Assembly (NCBI GenBank): GCA_004193285.1
Contig: SECP01000005.1
Span: forward strand, 62,001 to 126,000
Length of the DNA: 64,000 nt
Source of the DNA: Myxococcales bacterium
GTDB lineage: Bacteria > Myxococcota_A > Polyangia > Polyangiales > Polyangiaceae
Reading direction: 5' to 3'
Part shown: in pieces, positions 51,439-58,870 of the stretch
Layout of the letters: the number at the start of each line of letters is the position of its first letter
Position numbering within the stretch: position 1 is the first letter of the stretch
Notes under the pieces: generated by a model
Told to the model about the DNA's origin: nothing
Databases searched by the model: none
Seen by the model: the letters and a program-made list of their open reading frames with translations, nothing else
Made by a program: the position numbers and the translations under genes

Positions 51439-52629
51439 GCTCGCCGCGCGCGCCGGGCTCCGTCGCGCGCAGGTTCGGCTCAACACATCGCGCTCGTCGT
51501 GGCCCCTATTGGGGTGTCGCCACTTCGTAGCAGGGCGCGTCCGTGGCGTTGCTGCGCTTCACCAGCTCAACGCCACGCGTCGCCGCGCGCCCTCCACCGC
51601 GCCCGCGCGTCTCCGTCTGAACGCGCTCTCCACGCGCGCGCCGCGCAGCTGGCGCGCCGGCGTCTCGCTCTCAACGCGCACGCGCGTCTCAGCACCTCGC
51701 CACGCCGCCCCAACCGCGCCAGCGAGGGTCCGCGCCAACGAGGGTCCGCTCCCCAACCGCGCCAGCGCGGGTCCGCGCCAACCGCGCCAGCGCGGGTCCG
51801 CGCCCCAACCGCGCCAGCGAGGGTCCGCGCCCCAACCGCGCCAGCGCGGGTCCGCGCCAACCGCGCCAGCGCGGGTCCGCGCCCCAACCGCGCCAGCGAG
51901 GGTCCGCGCCCCAACCGCGCCAGCGAGGATCCCGCCCCAACCGCGCCAGCGAGGATCCCGCCCCAACCGCGCCAGCGAGGGTCCCCGCCCCAACCGCGCC
52001 AGCGAGGGTCGCGCTCCAACCGCGCCGGCGAGGGTCCGCGCCCCAACCGCGCGCGTCTACTCCTCAAGCGGCTATCCCTTCCCCGTGAGGGATTGCTTGG
52101 CGCCGGCCAGCACGCCCTCATTCGATGGCAGCATGCTGCAGCCGCGACCCCACCCTCGGGAAGATCCTGGCTTCCGTACCAACTCCCTAGACCCCAACCT
52201 GGGCGTAGCCATGCGTTGGCAGGCACGCGCCCCCCCTCGACCCCGACTCCGGTCATCGTCCCCCTTCGCGGTCGCAGCCAAACCTTCACACCGACCCGTA
52301 CGGCGTCGCAACCCGGCCAACCGATACGCGCTCATGCCTGATGCCCGTCTTGCCTCCGTCCACCGCGCCCGCCCGCGCTGCACCGCGCCCGCGCTGCACC
52401 GCGCCCGCGCATTCGTTTACGGCAGTCGAAGGACAGCGCCTCGCTGGACCGCGCGACTGCCGCGCTCGCAGGCGAGTGAGCCGGCTGCTTCTTTGCGCAA
52501 ACATCGCGGAGCTTGCCCTCCCGATGTCCCAGTCTTCGGATCCGAAGAACGAATGCGGGACGAAAAGCGCGCTGCCTGAGCGTCAGAAGGGGCTAGGAGC
52601 GTCAGCGCGCCGGAAGCGAAGCGGGCGCG
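51439..52629. other. Long GC-rich gene-free region with tandem repeats
   Basis: About 1.19 kb between rpmB (plus) and the next gene (minus) without a convincing gene. Long open frames exist in several frames on both strands, but only because the sequence is GC-rich and the repeat length is divisible by three; the products are Arg/Pro/Ala strings with no domain. It contains the 27-bp minisatellite, a threefold CACCGCGCCCGCG-like repeat near 52363-52410, and many CGCG-rich palindromes upstream of 51710. No clear rpmB terminator was seen. Confidence 0.6.
51711..52060 (+). repeat. 27-bp minisatellite
   Basis: About 13 tandem copies of a unit beginning CAACCGCGCCAGCG and continuing with A/C GGGTCCGCG and one to four C residues. 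Unit starts are at 51711, 51754, 51779, 51806, 51833, 51858, 51885, 51912, 51938, 51964, 51991, 52017 and 52044, so the period alternates between 25, 26 and 27 bases; a degenerate copy sits at 51734. There are no unique spacers, so it is not a CRISPR array. Confidence 0.9.
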
Positions 52630-53574
52630 CTAGCCCTCGAGGCCTTCAACGGTGCGCTTGCTCGCGCTGCGGCGGATACCGAGTCGACGCACGTTCGGTT
52701 CGGCCACCGCGCGCGCCGCTGGCGCCGCCCAAAGCTCGAGCGCGCCGCCTGCGTCGTCGAAGTCGATCCAAATCGGGGCGGGGGCCGCGAGCTGCGTTCC
52801 CGGCGCGGTCCGCGCAACGCCGCGCAGCGTCGGCACCGCAAGGAGCGGAGCGGAGAGCTCGAGCTCGTCCACGTACAGCGCTTCCGGCTGACATTCGAAG
52901 GCCGCAGCCACGAACAAGCCGTTCACGTCGATGGCGGAAACGGTCGTGCCGCGCAGAAATGGCGCGGGCGCGTCTGCGGCCCAAGGCGCGCTGAGGTGAC
53001 CCTCGCGACGAACGGCGGGCGCGTCCAGGTTCTCGGGTCGCGAGAAATCTGCGGGAGTGAGCAGGCCGCCGTTCGGCGCACCGAACGCCCGCACCAGAGC
53101 GCGCGACAGCTCGGGCTCGGAGAACGCGAGCGCGCCCACCTCGCCAACACGCGAAAGGACCGCCGCACGTCGCTCGGCGCCGCGCTCCCGCGCGAGCGCC
53201 ACCCCCGACTGCACCAAGCGCGCCAGAGTGGCGGTGCCGCCGTAACCGAGCGCCACCGCGAGCGCCGGTACGGAGTTTGGCACGCCGACGCGCGCCGCCA
53301 TCGGCGGCTCTGCGCCGGGCAAGGTGCCGCGGGGGCGCTTGGCGCCTTTGCCGGGCTGACGCACGCGCCCGTCGAACGCCCGCTCACCGGAGCCTGTGCC
53401 ACCGACGAGCAAGGTCACCGGACCTAGCAACACGGCCGGGTAAGCGCCCGCGGCCGCGAAATACCCGGCCAGCACCGCGTCCACCGCGCTAGCACCTTTA
53501 GCCAGCTCCTCACCCGCTGCGGCTTCGCAAGCAGGGTCGTTGGAGCGCGCGAGCGCACGCAGACGAAGGCTCAC
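52630..53574 (-). CDS. Short gamma-glutamyltransferase-like protein, probably degenerate
   Basis: A 314-residue protein whose N-terminus (A-A-A-G-E-E-L-A-K-G-A-S-A-V-D-A-V-L-A) matches the start of gamma-glutamyltranspeptidases and whose G-T-T-V-S-A-I-D-V-N-G segment (209-219) recalls the T-T-x-x-S-x-x-D-x-x-G region that begins the small subunit. It is about half the normal size, and alignment places Gly209 where the catalytic threonine should be, so it may lack activity. The GTG start lies in the stop of the upstream DUF72-like gene (GTGA). A related Ntn-hydrolase fold of unknown role is possible. Confidence 0.5.
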   Translation of the reverse strand: MSLRLRALARSNDPACEAAAGEELAKGASAVDAVLAGYFAAAGAYPAVLLGPVTLLVGGTGSGERAFDGRVRQPGKGAKRPRGTLPGAEPPMAARVGVPNSVPALAVALGYGGTATLARLVQSGVALARERGAERRAAVLSRVGEVGALAFSEPELSRALVRAFGAPNGGLLTPADFSRPENLDAPAVRREGHLSAPWAADAPAPFLRGTTVSAIDVNGLFVAAAFECQPEALYVDELELSAPLLAVPTLRGVARTAPGTQLAAPAPIWIDFDDAGGALELWAAPAARAVAEPNVRRLGIRRSASKRTVEGLEG

Positions 53575-54311
53575 GACTCTTCGTCCTCGTCCTCGAAGTC
53601 GCCCTCTTCGTCCTCGTCCTCGTCCTCGAGGTCGTCTCCGCCTTCCGAGTCCTCTTCGTCGTCACCGCCGCTGCCGAGCGGCGCCCCGAGCAAGTTTCGG
53701 AGATCTTTGGCGGCGCGAAGCGCGTTGTCGCCTTCGATGACGACATAAGCCTCTTCGAACGCGGCGAGGCGATCCGCAGCACGCTCGATGGCGGAGCCGC
53801 GCACGCGCCCGCCAGTGCCGAGTGAGGAGATACGCCCGTACGCTACGGGACCCTCGGGCAGATCGTCGCGCGCCGGGTCGCGCGCGAGCGTGACCCCGAG
53901 TGAAGCGGCAAGCTCCTCCGCTTCGGCTTCGGCAAGAAGCCCGGTCGGCTCCCACGCGACCGCGACCTCGGAAGCCTTCAGCAGCTCCACGAGCTTCGTG
54001 AGACGCGCTCGGGTCCGCGCACCAGGGCGCGCGGTCGGCGGCGTGCGCAGCACGATCCAACGTGCCTCGAGCGCGCGTGCAGTTTCCACCGTCGCTTGGA
54101 CGTCCGCCTCGGTGAGCTCTTTGTCGAGCGCGGCGATGAGCTTCGGCACGACGACCGCGAACACGAGGTGCGGCGGCGACTCGCTCTTCATCGTCTCGAT
54201 GGTGCGCTTGCGCGGCGCGCCGTTGTCGAGCCTGACCTCGAGCAAATCCAAATGTTTGCCGTAGCGGGCGATAGCCATCGCCGAGGGACTTTGTCCGACT
54301 CGAAGGAGCAT
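53571..54311 (-). CDS. DUF72 (YecE)-like protein with acidic C-terminal tail
   Basis: A 246-residue protein. Segments H-L-D-L-L-E-V-R-L-D-N, L-V-F-A-V-V-V-P-K-L and V-A-W-E-P-T-G-L-L suggest a TIM-barrel of the DUF72/YecE type, but the usual N-terminal G-T-S-G-W motif is missing, so it is short or diverged. The last ~32 residues are almost all Asp and Glu (D-D-E-E-D-S-E-G-G-D-D, repeated), a highly acidic disordered tail. It is translationally coupled to the GGT-like gene. No biochemical role is known for DUF72. Confidence 0.55.
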   Translation of the reverse strand: MLLRVGQSPSAMAIARYGKHLDLLEVRLDNGAPRKRTIETMKSESPPHLVFAVVVPKLIAALDKELTEADVQATVETARALEARWIVLRTPPTARPGARTRARLTKLVELLKASEVAVAWEPTGLLAEAEAEELAASLGVTLARDPARDDLPEGPVAYGRISSLGTGGRVRGSAIERAADRLAAFEEAYVVIEGDNALRAAKDLRNLLGAPLGSGGDDEEDSEGGDDLEDEDEDEEGDFEDEDEES

Positions 54312-54363
54312 GGGGCGCGCGTCATAGCGTATCCCGGGCCGCTGGGCCAGGAGCGGTGCGGCG

Positions 54364-55233
54364 TTATTCAGCGCTGAAATGAAACCACTGCGTCGGGCAG
54401 TCGCGAACGAAGGCTTCCATGGCGCCGGCCGCGCTTTCCGCGGCTACTTGGAGCTCTCCTGCGCTGGGGCGCCGGCCGACGGAAATGGCCGTGGAAATGC
54501 TGAGCTCGTAGTCGAAGAAGCCCCGCCGCCTCGCGAAGACCGGCAGCACCTGGGCGCCGCTGAGCCCGGCCAGCACGAACGGCCCCTCCGGGACCCGAAA
54601 CGGTTCTCCGAACAGCGGCACGTTCACGACCCTGCCGCTCGGCGGCACGCGATCCAGCTGCAGCGCCGCGATACCGCCCTTCTTCAGGTGCGCGATCAGC
54701 GGCAGCGCGTCCGTGGGGTGCCGGCCGACGTGTAGCACCTTCATTCCGCGCTCCTCGCGGTGCCGATCCTGCAGCTCTCGCGCGGCGTCGTTCGCCTCGC
54801 GCTCCATGACGATGATCACGTCCGCCCCCAGGGATCGCCCCAGCAGCTGCGCGGCAATGTCCCACGGGCCGACGTGCGCCGTGACGAGCACCACCCCGCC
54901 CTGCCGGAGCGCCTCGTGGAGCCGCTCCTCGCCGTGAACGAGGACGCGCGGCTCCGTATCCGGACGCTGCGAGCCGATGGCCTCCGCAAAGCAAGCGGCG
55001 TAGTTTGCGATCGTCTCCATCGCCTCCAGCTGCTCGACCATCGCGCTGCGCCGGCCATGAATGCGACGCAAGTTGCGCACCACGCGCCGCCGCACCTCCG
55101 GCAGCGCCAAGCCGAAAAGCGCTCCGATCGGCGCCGGGCTGTACTTCAAGAAGCGCCGCGGTCCGGAGAGCGCTCCCCAATGTGCCAGCCGACGGAGCAT
55201 CGCGCTTTCGCGCCGCGGCGGCTGCTCGCTCAT
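54364..55233 (-). CDS. LpxL/HtrB-like lysophospholipid acyltransferase
   Basis: A 289-residue acyltransferase of the LpxL/LpxM family, which adds secondary acyl chains to lipid A or related glycolipids at the inner membrane. The catalytic H-x4-D is T-A-H-V-G-P-W-D (His120, Asp125), followed by a G-G-I-A-A-L-Q-L-D-R segment and V-L-P-V-F-A-R. Unlike most members it lacks a strong N-terminal membrane helix and may be peripherally bound. It is divergent from the methyltransferase gene and 53 bp from the DUF72-like start on the same strand. Confidence 0.83.
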   Translation of the reverse strand: MSEQPPRRESAMLRRLAHWGALSGPRRFLKYSPAPIGALFGLALPEVRRRVVRNLRRIHGRRSAMVEQLEAMETIANYAACFAEAIGSQRPDTEPRVLVHGEERLHEALRQGGVVLVTAHVGPWDIAAQLLGRSLGADVIIVMEREANDAARELQDRHREERGMKVLHVGRHPTDALPLIAHLKKGGIAALQLDRVPPSGRVVNVPLFGEPFRVPEGPFVLAGLSGAQVLPVFARRRGFFDYELSISTAISVGRRPSAGELQVAAESAAGAMEAFVRDCPTQWFHFSAE

Positions 55234-55328
55234 ACTCTCACGTGAGTGTCACGAGGCCTGCGTGCCCGCAAGCGGCGTTTGTGCGTCGCCGACTTGGCAA
55301 GCGAGGCAGATGGCGCCAGAGTCGGCTC

Positions 55329-56057
55329 GTGGCCTCCGCCGTCGTGACCACCACCGACACGCTGCTCGGCGGCACGCTCCGGCTACTGCAGCCGAAGGTC
55401 GGCTACCGCGTCAACGTGGACTCCCTCTTGCTCGTCGCCTTCGCGGGCACGAGGCGCGTGGAGCGCGTCGTGGATCTCGGCGCGGGCGTCGGAGCACTCG
55501 GCCTCTTGGCGCTGTCGCGCGGCCTCGCCAAGCAAGCGCTGCTCGTGGAGGCGGACCCAAAGCTGGTCGCGCTGGCGGGCGAGAACCTGCGCCGCGGGGG
55601 CTTCCGCGGCGAGGCCCTCGAGCTGGACTTGGCGCGGCAGAAGCTGCACGGCTCCGCCGCGCCCCTCGTCCTCTGCAATCCGCCCTACTACCCGGCGCAC
55701 AGCCACCGCCCCGCCCAATCCCCCGCGAAGGCCCTGGCCCGCAGCGGAGACGTGACGCCGTTTCTCATGGCCGCTTCCACCCTCGTCGCGCGCAAGACCG
55801 GGCGTGCGCTGTTCTGCTACCCGGCGCCGCAGCTGCCGGAGCTCTTGGTAGCGGCGACGAAGGTCGGCCTGGTCGCCAAGCGGCTACGCTTGGTGCACGC
55901 ACGCGGCGATCAACCGGCGCGGCTCGCGCTCGTGGAGCTGCGCGCCGCGCGCCCAGGCGGCCTGGTGGTGGAGCCGCCCCTCATCGAGTGGATCGGTCGG
56001 GCGCGCTCGCCGGAGCTGCAAGCGCTCAGCGGGGCGCGAGCAGTCGATCGAAGATGA
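55329..56057 (+). CDS. TrmN6/YfiC-like N6-adenine methyltransferase
   Basis: A 242-residue class I methyltransferase. It begins T-T-T-D-T-L-L-G-G-T-L-R-L-L-Q-P, typical of the tRNA1(Val) A37 N6-methyltransferase (TrmN6) family, with motif I V-V-D-L-G-A-G-V-G-A-L-G and the catalytic N-P-P-Y motif in L-C-N-P-P-Y-Y-P. Start GTG 55329 or 55344; the frame is open further upstream but that part is Arg-rich and opposite another gene. Its 3' end overlaps the convergent SPOUT gene by 32 bp. The tRNA target is inferred from family. Confidence 0.82.
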   Translation: MASAVVTTTDTLLGGTLRLLQPKVGYRVNVDSLLLVAFAGTRRVERVVDLGAGVGALGLLALSRGLAKQALLVEADPKLVALAGENLRRGGFRGEALELDLARQKLHGSAAPLVLCNPPYYPAHSHRPAQSPAKALARSGDVTPFLMAASTLVARKTGRALFCYPAPQLPELLVAATKVGLVAKRLRLVHARGDQPARLALVELRAARPGGLVVEPPLIEWIGRARSPELQALSGARAVDRR

Positions 56058-56580
56058 TCGCGGCGGCGGCGCGCACGCTCAGATGATTGAAGCCGTCCGC
56101 GCGCGGGCCGCGGATGGGTGCGAGCAAGAAGGTGGCGCGGTTCATCACCTCGTCCGCCAGTCCCCAGCCCGTCCCGAAAGCGAGCAAAATAGGCGGTCCC
56201 TCCACGCCGAGGCGCTCGCGCGCGCCTTCGTGAGAGAGCGCCCGGTCGCCGCCTTTGGCGCTCGTCACCCACAGCTCTGTTCCAGGTCCCGAGCTCTCCA
56301 GCGCTTCGTCCAGGTTGCTCACGATGCGGAGCTGCTGCATCGGCGGTACCCGATCCGGGATGCGCCGCGAGCCCGACCCGGTGAGCCAGTGATCGCGGAC
56401 CCGCGTCGCGAGCTCGCGTTGGGCCGCGATCGGGTGCGCCACGTAGTACGCGTCGAGGCCGTAGGTGTGGGCGCTACGCGCGATGTCGTGCAAATCCAAG
56501 TTCGTGATCGCGCCGGTCACCACCTGGCGATCGCGATCCAAGATGGGATGGTGGATGAGCACGGCCGAGATTCGTCTCAT
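56026..56580 (-). CDS. SPOUT-type RNA methyltransferase (Methyltrn_RNA_4-like)
   Basis: A 184-residue protein resembling the Methyltrn_RNA_4 (SPOUT-like) family often encoded beside trmD. It starts I-S-A-V-L-I-H-H-P-I-L-D and ends with a likely SAM-binding trefoil: P-I-L-L-A-F-G-T-G-W-G-L-A and L-L-A-P-I-R-G-P-R-A-D-G-F-N-H-L-S-V-R-A-A-A. ATG 56580 overlaps the trmD stop (ATGA). Its RNA target is not known. Here it occupies the place usually taken by rplS in this operon. Confidence 0.75.
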   Translation of the reverse strand: MRRISAVLIHHPILDRDRQVVTGAITNLDLHDIARSAHTYGLDAYYVAHPIAAQRELATRVRDHWLTGSGSRRIPDRVPPMQQLRIVSNLDEALESSGPGTELWVTSAKGGDRALSHEGARERLGVEGPPILLAFGTGWGLADEVMNRATFLLAPIRGPRADGFNHLSVRAAAAIIFDRLLAPR

Positions 56581-57299
56581 GACTGGTCCTTGGTGCGCCC
56601 ACGCGACTCGACCAAGAGCTCCGGGCGACGAGCGGCGCTGCGCGCGTGAGCCTGCTCCTCGCGCCACCGCTTGATCTTGGCGTGGTCGCCGTTGCGCAGA
56701 ACCTCCGGCACGTCCATGCCCCGAAAGCTCACGGGGCGCGTGTAGTGGGGGTACTCGAGCAAACCGCCGCACTCCTCGCTGAAAGACTCCTCGCGCGCGG
56801 AGTCCCCGTTCCCGAGGACGCCGGGGAGGAGCCGAATCACCGCCTCCAGCAGGCACATCGCGGGGACTTCGCCGCCGGTGACCACGAAGTCGCCCAGGGA
56901 CAGCTCTTCGTCCACGAATGAGCGCACGCGCTCGTCGAAGCCTTCGTAGCGGCCGCAGGTGAGCACGAGCTTCGGCTTCTCGGCGAGGCGGCGCGCATCC
57001 ACCTGGGTGAAGCGCCTACCCTGTGGGGTGAGCAAGATGCGGTGTGCAGGCACGCCGTCCTCGCCCAGGGCCGTAGCCGCCGCGTCCATGGCCGCGACCA
57101 CGCAGTCCGCACGCATGACCATGCCAGAGCCGCCGCCGTACGGCGTGTCGTCCACGCTCCGGTGCTTGCCGAGCCCGTGCGGCCGCAAGTCTTCGTAGTG
57201 AATGTGGACGACGCCGCTCTCGGTGGCGCGCCCCATCAAGCTGGTCTTGAAGAACTGCGTGAACAGCTCCGGGAACAGCGTGACAATCCCGACCTGCAT
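56577..57299 (-). CDS. trmD: tRNA (guanine37-N1)-methyltransferase
   Basis: A 240-residue TrmD, which methylates G37 of tRNAs reading CNN codons and prevents +1 frameshifts. The N-terminus V-G-I-V-T-L-F-P-E-L-F, Y-G-G-G-S-G-M-V-M, the SAM knot C-G-R-Y-E-G-F-D-E-R-V and L-S-L-G-D-F-V-V-T-G-G-E are clear, as is the C-terminal domain with L-L-E-Y-P-H-Y-T-R-P. It follows rimM by 7 bp and overlaps the SPOUT gene. Confidence 0.96.
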   Translation of the reverse strand: MQVGIVTLFPELFTQFFKTSLMGRATESGVVHIHYEDLRPHGLGKHRSVDDTPYGGGSGMVMRADCVVAAMDAAATALGEDGVPAHRILLTPQGRRFTQVDARRLAEKPKLVLTCGRYEGFDERVRSFVDEELSLGDFVVTGGEVPAMCLLEAVIRLLPGVLGNGDSAREESFSEECGGLLEYPHYTRPVSFRGMDVPEVLRNGDHAKIKRWREEQAHARSAARRPELLVESRGRTKDQS

Positions 57300-57306
57300 C
57301 AGCGCG

Positions 57307-57849
57307 TCAACCGATCAAGCCGTCGAGCGTGGACAGCTCGACGAGCTTCTCGTCGACGGAAACCCGCGCAATCCAGTCGTCCACGAGCGGCTGCTCCAGC
57401 CGCTTACCGTCCGCCGCTTGGATGACGAGCGAGTCCACGCTCGGGTGGGTGGCGATCTCCACGACGATGCCAATCTCACCCTCGGGACCAATGACCTTGG
57501 CGCCAATCAGATCCACCAGGTAGTACTGGGACTCGTCCGTTTGCGGCAACGCGCTGCGCTCCACCCAAACCGTGGAGCCCTTCAAAGCCTCCGCGCCGTC
57601 CCGCTCGGCGAGGCCGACGAGCTTGACGAGGTATGCCTTGGGGACGGGACGCGCCCACTCGACGACGTGCTTGTTCGCGCCTTCCGAGCCGCTCGGCTCC
57701 CGTGAAAGCCAGAGCTCGTCCACTTGCGCGAGCGCGTCACTACCTTCGAAGAAGGTCTCGACGCGCAACTCGCCCTTCAGGCCGTGCGCACGCGCAACAC
57801 GGCCAACCGCCAAGAGGCCGCCCGGCAAAGGCGAGCGCTCGGCCGTCAA
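57307..57849 (-). CDS. rimM: 16S rRNA processing protein
   Basis: A 180-residue RimM, which binds ribosomal protein S19 and helps mature the 30S head. It has V-G-R-V-A-R-A-H-G-L-K-G-E-L-R-V and a PRC-barrel half with Y-Y-L-V-D-L-I-G and P-L-V-D-D-W-I. The TTG start overlaps the khpA stop (TTGA), so translation is coupled. It sits in the conserved rpsP-khpA-rimM-trmD order. Confidence 0.93.
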   Translation of the reverse strand: MTAERSPLPGGLLAVGRVARAHGLKGELRVETFFEGSDALAQVDELWLSREPSGSEGANKHVVEWARPVPKAYLVKLVGLAERDGAEALKGSTVWVERSALPQTDESQYYLVDLIGAKVIGPEGEIGIVVEIATHPSVDSLVIQAADGKRLEQPLVDDWIARVSVDEKLVELSTLDGLIG

Positions 57850-58082
57850 TCGATGATGTCGAGGTGAGCGCGGCGACCGATTTTGATCGATGCCGCGGAC
57901 ACGATGGTGCGGAGCGACTGCGCGGTGCGGCCGTCTTTGCCGATCACCTTGCCGATGTCGTTCTTGGCCACGCGAAGCTCGAGGATGATGTTGTTGTCAC
58001 CCTCGATCTCCGCGACGTCCACGCTCGCGGGATCGTCCACGAGCGCCTCCGCTAGAGTCTGTACGAGTTGCTTGAGCGCCAT
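57846..58082 (-). CDS. khpA: RNA-binding KH-domain protein
   Basis: A 78-residue single KH domain. The RNA-binding G-x-x-G loop is I-G-K-V-I-G-K-D-G-R-T-A-Q. Proteins of this family (KhpA/YlqC) are small RNA chaperones linked to cell division in some bacteria and are almost always between rpsP and rimM, as here. It follows rpsP by 34 bp and overlaps rimM by 4 bp. Confidence 0.92.
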   Translation of the reverse strand: MALKQLVQTLAEALVDDPASVDVAEIEGDNNIILELRVAKNDIGKVIGKDGRTAQSLRTIVSAASIKIGRRAHLDIID

Positions 58083-58116
58083 GATCTGCTCGGTGGCAGT
58101 GCTCTGAAGCGAGCGC

Positions 58117-58359
58117 TCAGGCCGCCGGCTGAGCCGGGTTCTTCTTCAAGAGCTGGGTCAGCGTGTGCGACGGCTGCGCACCCTGCTTGGTCCAGTACTC
58201 GAGCCGCGCGCGGTCTACCGCGAAGGGGCCCTTCGGATCGAACGTGCCGATGTTCTCGATGTGACGCCCATCACGCGGGGCGCGGTGATCGGTCACGACG
58301 ATGCGGTAGAAGGGGGCCTTGTTGGTGCCGTAGCGCGAGAGGCGAATGTGAACAGCCAT
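58117..58359 (-). CDS. rpsP: 30S ribosomal protein S16
   Basis: An 80-residue S16. M-A-V-H-I-R-L-S-R-Y-G-T-N-K-A-P-F-Y-R-I-V-V-T-D and E-N-I-G-T-F-D-P are family hallmarks. The ATG has CTGAGG five bases upstream. It is the first gene of the operon rpsP-khpA-rimM-trmD-SPOUT; ffh, frequently upstream, is absent, and rplS is not at the distal end. Confidence 0.96.
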   Translation of the reverse strand: MAVHIRLSRYGTNKAPFYRIVVTDHRAPRDGRHIENIGTFDPKGPFAVDRARLEYWTKQGAQPSHTLTQLLKKNPAQPAA

Positions 58360-58454
58360 GAGTCCTCAGAGAATCGAAATCATTCGAAAGGGCCGGCACG
58401 GTAGCACGTAGCGGGCCTTCCGCCAGGCCGGCGAAAAACCGGACTGGGGACGGG

Positions 58455-58483
58455 CATTTAAAGGAAGCTTCCGGCTCGGTCAA
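58455..58483 (-). promoter_or_regulatory. Candidate sigma-70 promoter of the rpsP operon
   Basis: On the minus strand TTGACC (58483-58478) and TTAAAT (58461-58456) are 16 bp apart (TAAATG at 17). The predicted start lies about 90 bases before the rpsP ATG at 58359. Confidence 0.55.
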
Positions 58484-58509
58484 GCGGCGTGATAGCTTCA
58501 GGCCTGCCT

Positions 58510-58788
58510 ATGACCGCGCCGCCCGCCCCTCGCGACGAGATTGTTCGCGTGGTGAAAGAGGTTTTGGCCCCCCTCGTCCAGGCGGACGGCGGGGAGCTTT
58601 ACCTAGTTTCCGTCGATGACATCGGGGTTACGCTTCACCTTGCGGGCCGGTTTTCTGGCTGCCCGGGCAACACTCTGGCGCGCCGCCGGGTCCTGGAGCC
58701 GCTCATCGCCTCGGCCGTACCGGGCGCCTACGTGACGATGACGACGGGTCCCCTCGTCCCCAAAGGGGCGCAGCGGGTCGGGGTCTAG
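58510..58788 (+). CDS. NFU/NifU C-terminal domain protein lacking one cluster cysteine
   Basis: A 92-residue protein of the NFU type. V-K-E-V-L-A-P-L-V-Q-A-D-G-G-E-L-Y-L-V matches the fold that binds an Fe-S cluster between two C-x-x-C motifs of a dimer. Here the motif reads F-S-G-C-P (Phe48, Cys51): the first cysteine is replaced by phenylalanine, so canonical cluster binding is unlikely. ATG 58510 is chosen; an upstream in-frame start at 58489 is possible. It is divergent from rpsP. It may still act as a protein-protein or scaffold domain. Confidence 0.72.
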   Translation: MTAPPAPRDEIVRVVKEVLAPLVQADGGELYLVSVDDIGVTLHLAGRFSGCPGNTLARRRVLEPLIASAVPGAYVTMTTGPLVPKGAQRVGV

Positions 58789-58801
58789 TCATCAGGCTGC
58801 C

Positions 58802-58844
58802 AAAAACGAGTGTGCCCGGCGGCTCCTCGCGGAGTGCCGGGCAC
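58802..58844 (-). terminator. Intrinsic terminator after the exported-protein gene
   Basis: A 9-bp perfect stem (GTGCCCGGC at 58812-58820 with GCCGGGCAC at 58836-58844). On the minus strand it is followed by ACTCG and a run of five T (58806-58802), 26 bp after the stop of the 58871-59734 gene. Confidence 0.75.
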
Positions 58845-58870
58845 GAGCCGTCACCGGGGTGACGCTAGGC

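Noticed and set aside
51711..52060. Possible CRISPR array
   Set aside because: Copies are directly adjacent or separated by one to four bases, without unique spacers, and no cas gene is nearby. It is a minisatellite.
51368..52579. Long open reading frames through the repeat region on both strands
   Set aside because: They are Arg/Pro/Ala-rich, exist in several frames at once, show no domain and arise from high GC plus a period near a multiple of three.
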